64,000 nt of DNA from Erythrophleum ivorense (taxonomy: Eukaryota > Streptophyta > Magnoliopsida > Fabales > Fabaceae), in NCBI GenBank assembly GCA_026724425.1, contig JAIUCV010000582.1, positions 372,001 to 436,000 on the forward strand. The letters are read 5' to 3'. A program made the position numbers and the translations under genes. The notes under the pieces are model-generated. The model did not search any database. It was not told where the DNA came from and saw only the letters and a program-made list of their open reading frames with translations. Positions 12,942 through 27,035 of this stretch are shown here, piece after piece (the stretch's first letter is position 1; each line of letters opens with the position of its first letter).

Positions 12942-13800
12942 ATGAAATGAAATAATTATGAACTTTTCCAGCCATTTGTTATTACTATCACCACCGCCAC
13001 ATTATTATTGTTGCAACTACCAATGTCTCTATTATTTTTGTTATTATCATTACAAAAGAAAATAATTATTTTATTTTTTTATATTAGAGATATTATAATC
13101 TTTTACTTAATTTTCTCTTTCATTATTAAATTTTTTTTAGCAATTATAAAAAAAATAAAATATTCATTTTCATAATACATCAAATATCATTATAAATCAC
13201 ATGATTTATTTTCATAAAACTAATTTCCAACAACAAAAAGAGCCCTCAAACAAATAGTTGCATTTGATCTGATCATTAATGGGGTATTATCATTGAGTTA
13301 TCATTCCTCACACTTTTACACTTTCTCCCATCTTCAACCTCTACGTTTTTATCGTTATATTCATAGCTTCTTTGGTTTTCATTACTATAGGAATGATAAG
13401 TAAGAAGTTAAAATGTACACACAAGAGAGCAAAATGTTTCAATTTTTTTTTTGCTATTTTTAAAATATAAAAATATATGATAACTTAAATTCATATGGAA
13501 TATTATTTAAAAATAATTAAAAAATACAAGTTAAGGAACTAGTTTTTAAGTATGTTTTTATGCCTCATGACTTGGGGAATACAATTAGTTATGATAAGCT
13601 CTATGATAATTTGTCACTAATGGCAGCCACCTACAGCTACAACTTGTAGGTCCAAAGCCATTCCTCTATAGGAAGCGTCGTAAATTAATGTTTTGTTTAG
13701 TTTGTTATGTAATGTCATATTATTTCTAATATTGGCCCTCCTTTTGCAAGTGGAATTATGCAATTCATCAAGGAAATCTTAAGAAAATACATTAAAATAA
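12942..13800. other. AT-rich intergenic DNA
   Basis: There is no reading frame of note and no recognisable repeat beyond A/T tracts and a scatter of ATTATT-type trinucleotides near 12980-13050. Confidence 0.4.
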
Positions 13801-13809
13801 TGAATTAAA

Positions 13810-16800
13810 TTGTATCGCGTAATGGATAAATTTTTTATTTCGCATCTTCGAGACCCCATAAACTTACCAACAACATTCTCTAATTATTTTTCATTCATAC
13901 AAATCATAACATTCTCAAAACTTAGCACAAACCATGAATCAAGGATCAAAAATCCCAAAATTCTCTTCATTCATTGTGATTATACAGTGACAAATTTCAA
14001 GAGCAACTTTAAAAAATCATAACTAAATCTAAAAAATCAAAATCACTAAAACCATAGCTTTTTCGAAAGCTCTGGACGTCATCTTTACACTAAAAATAAC
14101 TTCCAATAATGAAAATCCCATATGGATCACATTTGACAATAGAAAAGTCAAGGAGGTCAAGTTGCCCAGAAATCTAATACAACTTACTAATATAAACTTG
14201 AAAAATTCATAATTAATTTCACAAAAATTTAATCTATGCAATCTATACCAATTTGGAAAGCTAAAAATGTTAACTAAAGGAAAAAAATAGTTTCAAACTA
14301 ATCCAAAAACATTCAGATCTTAAAAATCAATCAAATAGTAACACGAGTTTGATTGAATGCTAGTACTAGATAGTATTTCTCTATCTCTAAACATCCAAAT
14401 GAGGTACTTCTAGTTCAAAAAATTTATTAAGAAGGTCTAGTTTTTTCCTATAAAATTTTGTGGCAATTGAACATCATTTTCCTCATGAATGACGGAGAAC
14501 AAATTTTGGACCATATGAATAATACATTGACCAAAACTAAAAAATTTGCCAAATTTAAAAATTTGTCAAATATTTTCTAAATCTTCAAATATTATCCACT
14601 TTAACTTCCCAAAAAACTCTCCATAAATTCTAAATACATGCCAAATTTCAGACTAAGAAAAGCTTATTTGGACAGAAAGTGATATAACCTCACAATATGA
14701 TCAAATTTAGCTTCCATAAGGTGTCATGTTTGTCCAAATGGCTTCTCCAATGGTATGGCACCTCTTAGGCAAGTTTAAAAATATGAATATGACTTGTAGG
14801 AACTGCCCAAGTGGTCCAAAGTCTCATGCATCTCAATTTGACCATTCCATGCCCAAGAATACACTATATACATAAGCCATTCAAGAAACTAAATCCTATA
14901 TTTGCATTGATTTCATACTACATGTGGTCCATACTAGATTTATTCATCATATTACAATTATTCATGGTCTTACATCACAAACATAATATGTACAAGCTCA
15001 CGTTGACATTTAAATACAAAGGAAGCTACAAATTGTTCAAAGTATGGCATTCTAGTTTCCTTGGCTTGCCTTTCTTGTTTCTTGAATATCACCTAGGTAT
15101 TTCAAGATAATGGAGGAAAGGGGAGTGAGATTCCTAAAATCTCAATAGCTCACACACCTATTCACATACACATTCATGGCATATACACATCAAAGCATAG
15201 TTATGGAAGATCTAACAACCATAAAGTATGCAAAGTCACAATTTCCATGCCACTTATTCATATTTAAACCAAGAACATGCTCTAGGGACTTTTAATTTTG
15301 CCTCACTTCATTTCTAGGATTTTTGAATTTGCCTCACCCTTGGCCTCGGGACTTTTGATTTGGACTCACCCTTCAAAGGGATTTTTGGTATTGTTTCACT
15401 TATGCCATGAGACTTTTGGCATCTCCTCACATTTATCAAGGGACTTTTGGCATTTTCTTACCCTTATGAGTCATTTCCACAACCAAGGCCATTCAATAAG
15501 ACACATTGGTACCAATGTAATGTCAAGACATCAAGTGACATGTCGTCAAGTCACAATAACACACACAAGCATACAATGAAGTGGAGAGCTACCTTGAATT
15601 TTGCAAGCTTTCCTTTGTCTTATTCCTTTCTCTTTTCAGCCTCACAAGTACACTTAGGTAGGTTGGTGTTCTCTTGACCTAAACACCATAACCAACAACA
15701 ATTACACACTTGAAACAAGCCAATACATTAAACTCATTTTTGAACATACATTTCGTTTCATAAGTAGCATAATTGTTCCATAAATGGCCTATTAAAGCAA
15801 CATTCACAATTAAAGCTCTAGGCTCCCATTTCTTTCCATTTTCTAGGCCTCTTGGCCTCATTCAAAGTTCTTGGAACCCTCACATAATTATTTGCACAAG
15901 CTTAGAATCAAGTTACTTCACAAAATACCATTATGGACACCATTGTCCTATCTTCCAATCCATGGTCTCTAAATTTTTTTCAATGGTTTCTCCTATCTTT
16001 TAACATCATATAAAGTCTCAAACTAAGGTTAGAACAAATTAAAACACTCTCTAAGCTTCTCTCCCTGGCTTGGCTGAACTTAGCACCATAATGGAGGTTC
16101 ATGGAGTTTTTTATTTTTTCTTGATGAAAGAATTACTTGGGAGAGTTTCTAGAGGTCTTAGAGCTCAAGGAAATACTTAAGTAGCTAAGGGAACACTCAC
16201 ACAAAATCATATTTTCCAAAACCCTAAAGAAGCGTACACTTTTCTATATTGATTTCTATTAGTTTTTCTTGCAAATTCTTGTCATATTCCTCTTCCTCAT
16301 GGTCTAATACCCTAGTTCCTTTCTTATTTTTAGAGAAAAAATCCCTCCCCCATATGGTTTTGGTTTAGGCCGAAATACACACGAGGAAGGAGCAAGAGAA
16401 AGAAGCAACTAAAACAAGAAATTATCTTGGATTCAAGCTTGCTTTCAAGAGCCTTTCACTTTGATTTTCCCCTTGTTTTGGACTCAAAACAAAACCAAAA
16501 CCACTTAATAAAACCATGGAAAGAAAACTTGAAGGGAGGAGAACAAAATTGGAAAAAGAAGAAGCATGAAATTCTTTAAAATTGGCTACTTTTCCTTGGC
16601 TTTCTTCCTCCTTTCTCTCCTTCTTTTGTGAGCCAAAGAGAGAACTTCTTTTTTTTGTATATTTTGGGCAGAGAGGGTCGTGATATATGAGAGGGAGAAG
16701 AGATAAGAAGCTTATGGAACATTTAAGAAACTTATTTTTTTTCAAAATTTCAATTTCATACTTCTGTAATGACAATTTTATTTTGGTTTCGTTTTAACTC

Positions 16801-17290
16801 TTTGTTTAGAATTGTATTTTTTATTATAAAATTTAGGTTTTCAATTTAATAGAATGTTTATGGAATCACTCAAATTAGAGTTAAAACCTTTCCGAATAGA
16901 TTTGTCAAAGTTTAGGTTCACTGTTATTGAAAAACGTATACCGGATGGGATTTTATTAATCCCAGGGCTTCTCATGACTTTTGGGACTTTTGAAAACTTT
17001 GGGTAACTCAAATTTTCCATTTAGAAAGCCCTCTTATGTGTTTTTCTAAAAATTGTACTTATTTACGAACATACCATTATGTTTCGTTAATTTTTGTTAT
17101 AACTTGTTTCACTGTCCTAACTCCGTTTTTTTTTTGTCTTAGCTTGAAATTATCATTTTTAGGAGTCTAGGATTTTACCCAAACTTTTTGAGATATTATC
17201 TAACTCATTTCAGAGGACTTGCTTTTATACGGCTCATTTTGTTATTTTACGAAAATTACGTTTGTTACACGCTACATTGCGAATATAATG
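13810..17290. mobile_element. Possible fragment of an old LTR retrotransposon
   Basis: This stretch is less AT-rich than its flanks, lacks a real gene and contains a 31-bp minisatellite. It ends on the right in a segment (16900-17285) that, on the minus strand, resembles the AT-rich long LTRs of Ty3/gypsy elements. I found no partner LTR, PBS or pol. The call is an inference from composition and style, not from a match. Confidence 0.25.
15286..15470. repeat. 31-bp minisatellite, six diverged units
   Basis: Six consecutive units start at 15286, 15318, 15349, 15380, 15411 and 15442. Lengths are 32, 31, 31, 31, 31 and 29 bases. Each begins G(G)A-C/T-TTTT(G) and carries a TCAC or TTAC word near its middle, as in GGACTTTTGATTTGGACTCA. 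Units differ at many positions, so the array is old. Although short reading frames cross it, it is not clearly coding. Confidence 0.75.
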
Positions 17291-20200
17291 TTTTTACACA
17301 ATTTGTATAATGTATATTATTTTTTTATATTTATTATTCTATCTATCAAATTATTTTTTTAAAAGTAAGGGTAAAATAATCATTTCTTATATCACCTACT
17401 CACATTTTATATTCTTTTCACCATTACATCTTCAAACTAAATATATCCCAAGGTTGCAAATAATACTTGCTAATTTAGTTAATTCAGTCACATAGGTAGG
17501 CCAAGTAAAAAAAAAAAAAAAGATTTGGGCACTTGATTAGATTTGGTCTTCTAGTTTAGCCTAATTTGGCTAAATTCTATATATTTTTGAAAATTTTACA
17601 TTTAAGGATCTCGAGATGATAAAATTTATAATAAAGGATTTTAAAAATTGAATTTTTTTAAAGACTACAATTATCATCAAATTTTAAAAAGATTTATCAT
17701 TGGTTTTAAGATATTTATTATTGGGTGCAAAAAATTTAGCATTTATTTATACTTAGTGGTAATTTCCCTAAAACTTAAGAGTAATTATGGTCCTTCTTAA
17801 GTGTAATTTCAATTTTTAAGATTTTTTATTACAAATTTTATAACATTTAGGTCCTTACTTGTGATTTTCTCTAAATTTTTTAAAATTATTTTATAGATAT
17901 TTATATAACAATTATTTTTTAAGAGTAAAATATATGTTTTCAAAAATTTATATAAAAAATTTGTTTTTATACTTTTTACCAAAACAATTAAAAAAAAAGA
18001 CTGACTAACTCAAGAAATTAGTTTAGTGTAACTTACTACTAAATCAAATTAAGCAGGGCCTAGACATTAAACTTAAAAGAAGTAGTCTAGAACAAAATTG
18101 AATAAGACACAAGATTAAATTAAAACTTGGCCTAATTTATGAACACCTTTACAATAAAAGAGGCTTTAGTTATAAGGACAACATTAATTTTTTATTATTA
18201 TAACACAAGCCATCATATTCTCATCTAAAGAGTTCTCACACTTAAGCTTAATCATAGATCAAGTTCATTTAAAAGGGAGTTAGACATTCAAAAAAATTTG
18301 GTTGTTGAAATAGGCCCCAATTTAACTTGAATTTTCTTCCTCAAAGCCAAACTTAGCTTTCTTTTTTTTTTTTATAACACAACAGACTATTTCAATTTGA
18401 ATAATATTGTTGATTTTTTAATTTCTATGTCTATCATCATATTTGGATTTGTTAAGAATCTATAATATTCTACTTAAATATAAAAATAGTTTACTAATTT
18501 CATTCTTAGAATGCACCCTTAGAATTTAATTTTAAACAAATGGAGGGATTGAAAATTAAAGTAATATTATTAATACTTTCTAAATGACAAAAGTATTTTT
18601 AAATTCAAATTGTAATGAAGTTAATTCTCTCAAAAGTTTAATATAATATTACATAGGCTAAAAACTGACACATTTTTGACATACAAATTTATTAAAATTT
18701 GGTAAAATCAAGCATATAACTATAATTATGTTATGTAATTAATAGTACTTAAATGCTTGTGTTAGATGAATTTTTGGTAAAATCAATTATTTTATGATTT
18801 TATATGGAAGGGAAGGTAGGGAATGTTGCATGCAAAATTCAAAAGGGGATAATTAAAGGTGGGCCCTAGACAAGCAAAGGAAAAGACATAATACCTCTTT
18901 GGATTATGAGACATGATTTTTATATTGTTTCAAAATATTATAGTTTTTTGTAATTATACAATGGAAATAATTTTTTTTTCAAATACATAAATAATAAAGT
19001 AACTTTTAAATAAAGAGAGATAAATAGAAAAGAGGAAGTGGGTGAAAAAAGAGATATAGACCTTACACGGAACCAGATCCTTTGCTGTTGGTAGTTGGTG
19101 CAGTTGGAAGAAATTTCAAGAATGAAGATGGGAGGAGTGAATTTAAATTAAAATAAAGAAAGAAAGAAAATCAAAACACATTCATTTTTCTCCAACTTCA
19201 TAATAGCAGACGATCTAAACTTGACCTTACACATACTCTAACTTTTTATATCAGTATATTTCTATTTGAAAAATAGTTTATCATCTACTTAATTGAAATG
19301 ATCTAAATTTATAATATAATTAGTCATTAGATATTATTAAATATGAAATAATATTTTACCCATTTGAATAGATTTATTATTATTATTATTATCATTATTA
19401 TTATTATTAATTTTTAAAAAATTAATTTGATTTTCATGTAATTAATAAATATAATTATAGTAGTAAATTTATTAAAATAGATAAAATATTATTTTATATC
19501 CAATAATATTTAATAATTAATTATGTTATAAATAGAGAACATGGTACTCTAAAAAACATAAGATTATCACTTTTAGATTTTAGAGAAAAGTTATATTTAG
19601 ATATATTTAATTTGTTAAAATAATTATAAAAATATAAGAATTCAAATTTTATTAAAGAATATGTGTTTATTGAACTTATTAATTTTTGACCGGTCAAGTT
19701 TATTAAGTAATATTATTAACTATCAAAACTTTTATAATTTTTTAAATAAAAAATATGTATAGAAGAGCATCTCATTTTTCTAACTTAGTTAAGCCTTTAA
19801 CTTAGAGTGTAAATAGGTTTGGTTAGGCCAAATTTTACCTTGGCCCGTCGCCCTACCTTATCTCAAATCAGGCTAAATAATCAAGTCACAATTAGGTTTT
19901 GTAATTAAAAAAAATTAAAATTTAAAAGGTTCATATCTTTGCAACCATGTGACGGATATATAATCATTTGCTTTGATAGGTCTTTGTGAAATTTATGCAA
20001 TAGAAATATAAAAAAACATAGGTTCAAAGAAGGGGAAAAAAAGAAAGAAAATACAAGTGTAGAGAATGAAAATTTAAAAAATAATAACTCAAAACTTAGT
20101 GATCTGATTATAGTGATTTTTTTTTATTTTATGTTATTTTTTGAGATGTATGTAATATATATTACTATTTCAATTTTAAGTTTTTTATTTTTGACCTCAA

Positions 20201-22200
20201 AACAAATGTTTTTTATCTAATTGTAATAATTATATTCAAGGAAAACTTTGTAGGTGTCTTGACTTTTTAGATATTTATAATTTTTAAAATATTTTTAAAA
20301 ATTTTTAGCTAAAATTATAACATAATTTTTTGAAAAATTATTTTAATTATTTTTATAATATTATATAATCATTGCATTAAGTCAAACAAACCAACACAAC
20401 ACCCAATTGACCCTAACAATTTTTTTTTTCAACTTAACCAATCTAATTTGACCAAAAAATGCCAAACCAGCCAAATAAAATGGACATCCCTACTCAGGCT
20501 AGTGATTCAAAAGGAGGGCAAAACAAAACCCAATAAATAAAACAAAGTTAACATTTTAACCTTTTGTGGTCACAAGCCCCAAACGTAGCTCCGCTTTTGG
20601 AAGCCATTTATGGCAGAGACACACAAATGGATATTTGATAAGTGTTTGGAATTTGTATCTTTATCATTGGATTATTATGAATTTGTGTTAAAAATAATTA
20701 AATTCAGTGATCAAAGAATTGGATTTCTCATTGAGTTTTTGGACTTTTTCACGTATGAGAGAGGATGGGGGAGGGTGCACGCAATCACACAAAAGGGACA
20801 GTAAAAAAAGTGAAGCAAGAAAAGGGTAAGAAGTGAGAGTGTGTTGTTCGCTGCATCATTACATTACTTGCAGGCCTGTACTCCTGTGCTTATATACCAA
20901 ATAAAAAAGCCCTATTTTGCTCTGCTTTTTAGTTTATGGTGTCTGTCTGGTCTCTCTGGGTTTGCTTCTCCATCAAGTCTCTGATTTTTCACTGCCATCC
21001 TTATTAAAGCTTTAACTCCCACTGCTCCTCTCGGGATGCTCTCCCCACATCACTACCATCTCCCCCTAAGATTGATTTGATCTATGTTGCCTTTTTTGAG
21101 TTTTGACCTCCCAAGCAGGACTCTTGGCTTTTAACTCAAGAACATAATTACCGTCTCAAGATCAAAGAAAACTTGAGGTCCTGGTTATTGAGCCGTTAAA
21201 TTCATTATAAAATTTAAAAATTATTAGAGTAATGGTTCAATCATTTTGATGATTTAGTAACAGAAGCGTTGATTTGCACTGCTGAGTAAATCAGGAGGGA
21301 GTCAATGGCACCAATCAAGATTTTGAAGGCAAATTGTACATATATTGGATCAAGTTAATGGGATTTATATTTTGTATAATCAAATATAAATTATTTGTTT
21401 TATCAGTGTAAGTTACATAAGCTAAAAAATGATCTTATTTCTCTCAAATCTACTCGACCCTCTGAATTTTATATTATAATATACATTTTTTTTTGGGGGA
21501 CTGTATATTATAATACACTGGGACAGTGCAAGGCCAGTTGTGAAAGCAGCGAGTGAAGATGTAAGCCCAAAACCTGGCCCATGAGAACAGGCTTCGATTC
21601 CCTCACAAAACTCGCAGAGAAGCCCATGCAATGGCCCAAGAAGAGAAGTTTGTTGTAATTAACCCCAAACAAAAATCAAAGTGCTAGTTTTCCTGAGAAA
21701 GAATTTTGCAACCAAGAGACAGGATTATCAAGGGAAGAGGAGTACGGAAGCATCTTTATCCTATTTTCATCCCTTCTTGTCTTATTTTACCATTTTCAAT
21801 TTCACATGTGCATCCCATGTTATAATTTGCATTTTAAGCATATGAAAATGCAAAATAGTTTGAAAATATAGTTACTGTAATGGAAAATTTGAAAAGTAAT
21901 ATAACTAATATGGTAAGCGCCAAAGAGAAAAATGCACTCATGAAGAAATACCATTGTAAAATATGGCGCTCACATGTTGTACTACAATTTCTTTTTCCCC
22001 CCAACAAAAAGGGTAACTCAAGAAATAATGATGAGAGGCTTCAAGATAAGCTAGTAAGGCCTCACTTGCCTTTCTCTTTTGTTTTGGCATTTGAATAATG
22101 GAATGTCTTTCTATTATTATTATTATTATTATTATAGAGTTTTGGTTGACCAATTTGTTATTTATAAGGGCTCATATCTCCTGTTGAGCTGTGCAAAGTA
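17291..22200. other. AT-rich intergenic DNA with TTA repeats
   Basis: The stretch has ATT/TTA trinucleotide runs at about 19375-19410 and 22109-22135 and many A/T tracts. Segments near 17470-18130 and 19800-20480 share retroelement-like phrases but no structure I can delimit. Around 20880-21060 a less AT-rich stretch could be transcribed, but no reading frame or RNA fold is recognisable. Confidence 0.35.
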
Positions 22201-23973
22201 GGAGATGGTGTGCTACTCCTCAAACAAAAGGGTCGAGATTTTTTTTTTTCACTTTATTTTTTTCAAATGTCTTTTGCTGTACAACATGTGTATTGCGTAA
22301 TAGAGGATTTGTTTTCTAATTGTAAGTACCAAAAGAAGAAAGGCAAAACCTTTTAACATTGAAGTAGGAAAAACCTTTGGTACCACCGACCCACCTATCA
22401 CAAAAAGTTGTAACGTGAAGAATCAAAGCATCTAAAGTGCTTTTTATACAAAGGTTTTCGATTTCATACTGTCAATAACCCAGGTCTTTAGGACCTCCAA
22501 ACACATTTTCTTTTCCAGAAATGCCAAAAGAAGGCGTTGCCCACAATTATCCAACTTCAAAAGATCATCATCGACAAAAAGAAAAAGACAAGAATATTTC
22601 TTTTCTTTTCTTCTTTTGCTTCTTTGCTAAGACAAATGAATTCATGCAATGTTTCAGTTTGGATATCTTTCTGCAATAAGAAAGAGAAGAACAAGGAGTG
22701 GGTCGCACTTGAATGGAGCCTACACTCTAATCTCTCTCTAATTGCATGATGGAAGATCAAAATTTAAAATGCATTTTTTATTTGGAGCATCCTTTGCCAA
22801 GTAATAGCTACTTTTGATTTTGTTAAATGATTAGATTTGAATGCAAAACTATCTAGGTGTAATCTAGTAATGATAAATAATCTTTAGTAAGTCTTTAAAT
22901 TCAAACTTTCCTACCCCTCAGATAACTCAAAACACAAAAATGGACCCCCTACTTTCCCTCTTCTACATACAAAAAGCAATCATATATCTTGATAAAGATG
23001 CCACTTGCAATATTTATCACCTCTTCCCAGATGGGTTATCTTTCTAGTAATTCATTTGGCTTTATACTTTAATAAAAGAGAAACGCTGAACCTAAAAAGC
23101 CTACCTAATATGCGTTTGTCTCCTAATTTGCAATTATCTTCTTATACTTGGAGTCATGCAATTTGAATTGGATATACACTCCAACTTGTGGCTAAAATCC
23201 TTTGTTTTTACACTCCATGAAAGGATCACCAACCCATAATTTAGTGAATCTGATAGAGACAAAACGAGAAATTTCAGTAAGTAAATGCAATGATAGTGTC
23301 CTTCAAATTCTATCTATAGGATGATTTTTTCTTTAATATTTTGAAAATAATCCATATCCTAGTATCCTACCTTGTTCATAATATTATTAGTCATTAAGCT
23401 AACATTTAACCAAAAAAAGAAAATTCTCTATGTAATTCTATTAATTCTGTTTAATATTCAAATTACTGAAAGTTCAGAAGTAAACTTATTTATGAATGAT
23501 TGCGGATTTGATTCTTATGAAATATTAATAAACTTCAAATTTAATTAAATAAATTGTCAGATAAATTAAAATAAAATTCAAAAATTATGATAAATTTAAA
23601 AAAAATTACTATTTATAAACGCAACTTTCGACCAAGTGGAAACCCTTAAATTATTTTGAAGGTTACGGGTTGCGAAAATAAAGCGGCCACCCACTTGGAT
23701 GCTCATACTTGGGCTGGAGTCTTGAAACGTGGCAATGTTCTATTAACAATTAAGGACGTGACTTATTCTTTATCGAAATGCAATGTCACAATTATAATTC
23801 ACACAATAATTGCTTTATTTTATATTACAATTTTCACAATGACAAAAATACATGAGAAGTCAAACGATCAAAAATTTATATACCCCCCTGTCATTATTGC
23901 TGCTTCCACAATGCCGAGACATGTCCTCATCAACGCTCCAATGAAAGAACAGAAGATCGCCATATATATATAG

Positions 23974-24004
<31 letters not shown>

Positions 24005-25180
24005 CACAACATTTTTTTTTAAGTTTGAATTTTAATTTCACAGTTGTTATATATGAAATAATTATGAACCAAATGGTGGATCTAATTTTTAAAATCTGAA
24101 TACTTAGTTGTTTTTTACTGAAAAGTGCAGATATCTAATTGTTCTATCATTATTAGAAGTGTATATAATCTGTTCCAATCTTTTGTTGGTCATATTTCCT
24201 CAATTTAATTTGGTAATATTAATTTTAGAAATTTTTTTAATAAAGATTTATATAAAAATTTTAATTTTTTAACAATAAAATGTAATTTTATAAAACTTTA
24301 CATAAAAATTTTATTTTTTGAAATATTATTTTATAATTTTGATCAAAAATTTTTAAAAAAAATTTGTTCAAGCACCAATTTAAATTTTAAAATTTAAAAT
24401 ACCTTTAGATCGAACGTTAAGTTAGATCAATAGTTGGTCCAATTCAAAGTTTGTTCACCCTTAATCATTAGGATATAGGTCATTTGCTTTAAGTTTTAAA
24501 ACTTTGTGTCAATTACTTGTATATTCCTGTTAGTAATTCTCCTATAAAAGTAATTAAACTTTTTTTTTTTTGGGGTTCTATAAATGGCTTCAGATCCTAT
24601 GAGGGAGAAGATACATGGAGACTAAAGTGAAAGTTCCTTTGTCATATTCCATTCTTCAAAAGATGGGCGGTCGGTGATATTGATTGGAGAAGCTTCATTA
24701 TTGAATAAAACCCTTGAGGAAGTGTTTAAAGGTATATAGATATAATGGAATAGCTTATCATCACACTTCCTTTCCTAGTTATTCTCTTTTGAACTGACTT
24801 GATGAACTAACAAAGAATAGTCACTACTTAGTTTGTACTTTTAAATTATAAATGAATTTAATTATTAATGTTAATTTTCTTATATGGTGAGAAAAATTTA
24901 AGGGACACATAAGTTGTTCCAACTTTAAAAGAAGATATATTATAATTGGTAGATATTTGTCAACAATAAATCACTAGCAGGTATCGATTACAAGTCTCTC
25001 CGTGCATCAATGCAACACAATGTTATCAGTTGAATCAACTATTAATGGTGATCACTAATATTCGTTTAGGTGTTCAGCTTCATATATGAATTTCTCTTAC
25101 TAATTATGTAAGTTGATCACTACAAATTGATGTTAGGCGCCGTCACACGTTATTAGAATAACAATATTAGAAACATATTA
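22201..25180. other. AT-rich intergenic DNA
   Basis: No gene is supported. A TA dinucleotide run lies at about 23962-24000. Short frames near 23656-23973 show no recognisable family and have a composition like the surrounding non-coding DNA. Confidence 0.4.
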
Positions 25181-25181
25181 A

Positions 25182-25200
25182 ATATATATATATATATATA

Positions 25201-25256
<56 letters not shown>
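25182..25256. repeat. Compound (AT)n(TC)n microsatellite
   Basis: About eleven AT units run directly into 27 perfect TC units ending at 25256. Purity and length suggest it is polymorphic among individuals. Confidence 0.95.
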
Positions 25257-25258
<2 letters not shown>

Positions 25259-27035
25259 AAACTTAGTGCGCTTTAAAAGTAAGAGTAATAGTTTGATTAG
25301 CTTGATGATTAGTTATTATACTATGATTTAGTTATATGTTAATGTAAGATGAATGTTTTCCGAAATCAGCTACCAATAATGCATTTAAAAGTACCACAAC
25401 ATGAGAGTGCCATGGCCTTTTGTCGTATAATCCCAAAATTAAAGGGTAAGCAAGATACGATGATGTTCTACTGTTTGACAACAACAACAACCCTTAATTT
25501 TTTAAACAATCAGTAGTGATGTTATGATCATAAACAATTCAATAATTAATGAATTTGGTAAAAAGTTTACGAAGTACTCTTCATTTTTTTTTTCATTTGT
25601 TCTTATCTGAATGCTTGCACACCTTATCTGAATACATAATTGCTCCATTCTCAAAGCTACACCCGGTTAGATTTGGTTTATTTCATCCATCATCATCAAT
25701 GGGAGTTACTTTCACATATAATGTGCACGATCAAAGATAGGTAATTATATATTAATTTACATTAACAAATGTAAAATTACTTTCAAAAGATTGGAAATTG
25801 TTTATTTGCACGCTTATGGTGTGTTTAGAAACCCAGTGACAAACTATGTTTGTGTAAAAATAACATTTTGTGTGTGTTTGAAAAAATGGTAGGATATCCA
25901 ACACCATAATTTTGGTCAAAGCAACAAGTTATAACTTTTACATTTTATGAGTTGCAAATCATGGTTTTGGATATCCTATCATTTTTCTAAACACATACTT
26001 TGTTACTTCAGAGAAAACGTGATTTTGGAGGCCATCACCGATTTTCTAAACACACACTTAATTTTTCTTTGAAAACGGAGTGTCATTCAGGTTACTGATT
26101 TGATATTTGAACAAGAAAAAAAAATCGTGTGAAGTTATATAGTTATGTATAAATTGTCCCTACATAATTAATAGGAATTCGGTATATATCACCTGGCCCT
26201 ACTGGTTAATTGATCTCGAAAAAATTAAGACTTGAACTTAATAATTGAGTTGAAGGGTGGAATTGAATAGGGTTCTAGACCAAACTTAAAAATCGGCTAA
26301 GATTTGAAAATTTGTAAACTTGTAATTATTTGTAATTTAAATAATAATTTGTTTGAATTCTATCATTTTTTTTTCTTTCTTTTCTTCTCTGCTTTCTTTC
26401 TGATGTAGTTTATTTAAGCATTCTCTTTTCTTTGTAGAAGTTATTTTTTTATTTTTATGGAAATTTTCTCCTCTTCAAACGAAGAATTCTGATTTTGTCA
26501 TTTGCTTCCTAAAATTTGTACATTCTTAAAAATGACATTAATTCTCATGGGATCTAACACTATGAAATAAATTACGTTAAAAAATTTAGGTATTTTATGT
26601 GCTTTTTTAAGTTCTCCTATGAAGATATGATAAGTGAATAGTTTTTTTACAACACTACATTACATGATTGGATTTTACCAAAAAAAATTATTCATATTAT
26701 CATATTTTTATTAAAGTATTTGATAGTAATCACTTAAAGAAGTTTAATTAAATCCAGTCCATAAAATAATTAATGCCAACCTTTAGATATAATCCACAAT
26801 TCTCTACTTAAATTGAATATGATGAAGTGAAATGACTGATTCTCAACTTTTAGAAGATCCTATAGCATATAACAGGAAGAAAAATACAAACACAAACAAA
26901 AAAGAAAGCAACCAAAAAAAAAAATTCCCTAGTGGTCAAACCCAAAGACAATCTTATTCTTACGTGAAGTAGAAAACAAGGAGACCCAAAATTGATGCAA
27001 GAAAATATGGTATGGAGTATGGACATGGGGAGGAG
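25257..27035. other. Intergenic DNA downstream of the second HIPP gene
   Basis: Apart from the Tourist-like MITE listed separately, this is AT-rich DNA without a gene. The right end is the 3' flank of the HIPP gene. Confidence 0.4.
25817..26057. mobile_element. Tourist-like MITE, 241 bp, TTA target duplication
   Basis: The left end reads TGGTGTGTTTAGAAACCCAG and the right end, reverse-complemented, GTGTGTGTTTAGAAAATCGG. TTA flanks both sides (25814-25816 and 26058-26060). A second, inner inverted repeat (TGGTAGGATATCCAA against TTGGATATCCTATCA, with GTGTTTGAAAAA nearby) makes most of the element self-complementary. It shares its ends with the 97-bp element at 7482-7578, so the two are one family. 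Confidence 0.65.

Noticed and set aside
16422..16775. 117-codon minus-strand frame
   Set aside because: Its composition follows simple Lys/Glu and Ser/Leu runs from purine-rich DNA; no start context, domain or splice partner supports a gene.
21580..21602. miR166-like sequence (GAGAACAGGCTTCGATTCCC)
   Set aside because: Only about 15 of 21 positions fit the known mature sequence and I could not find a matching star arm nearby, so no hairpin supports it.
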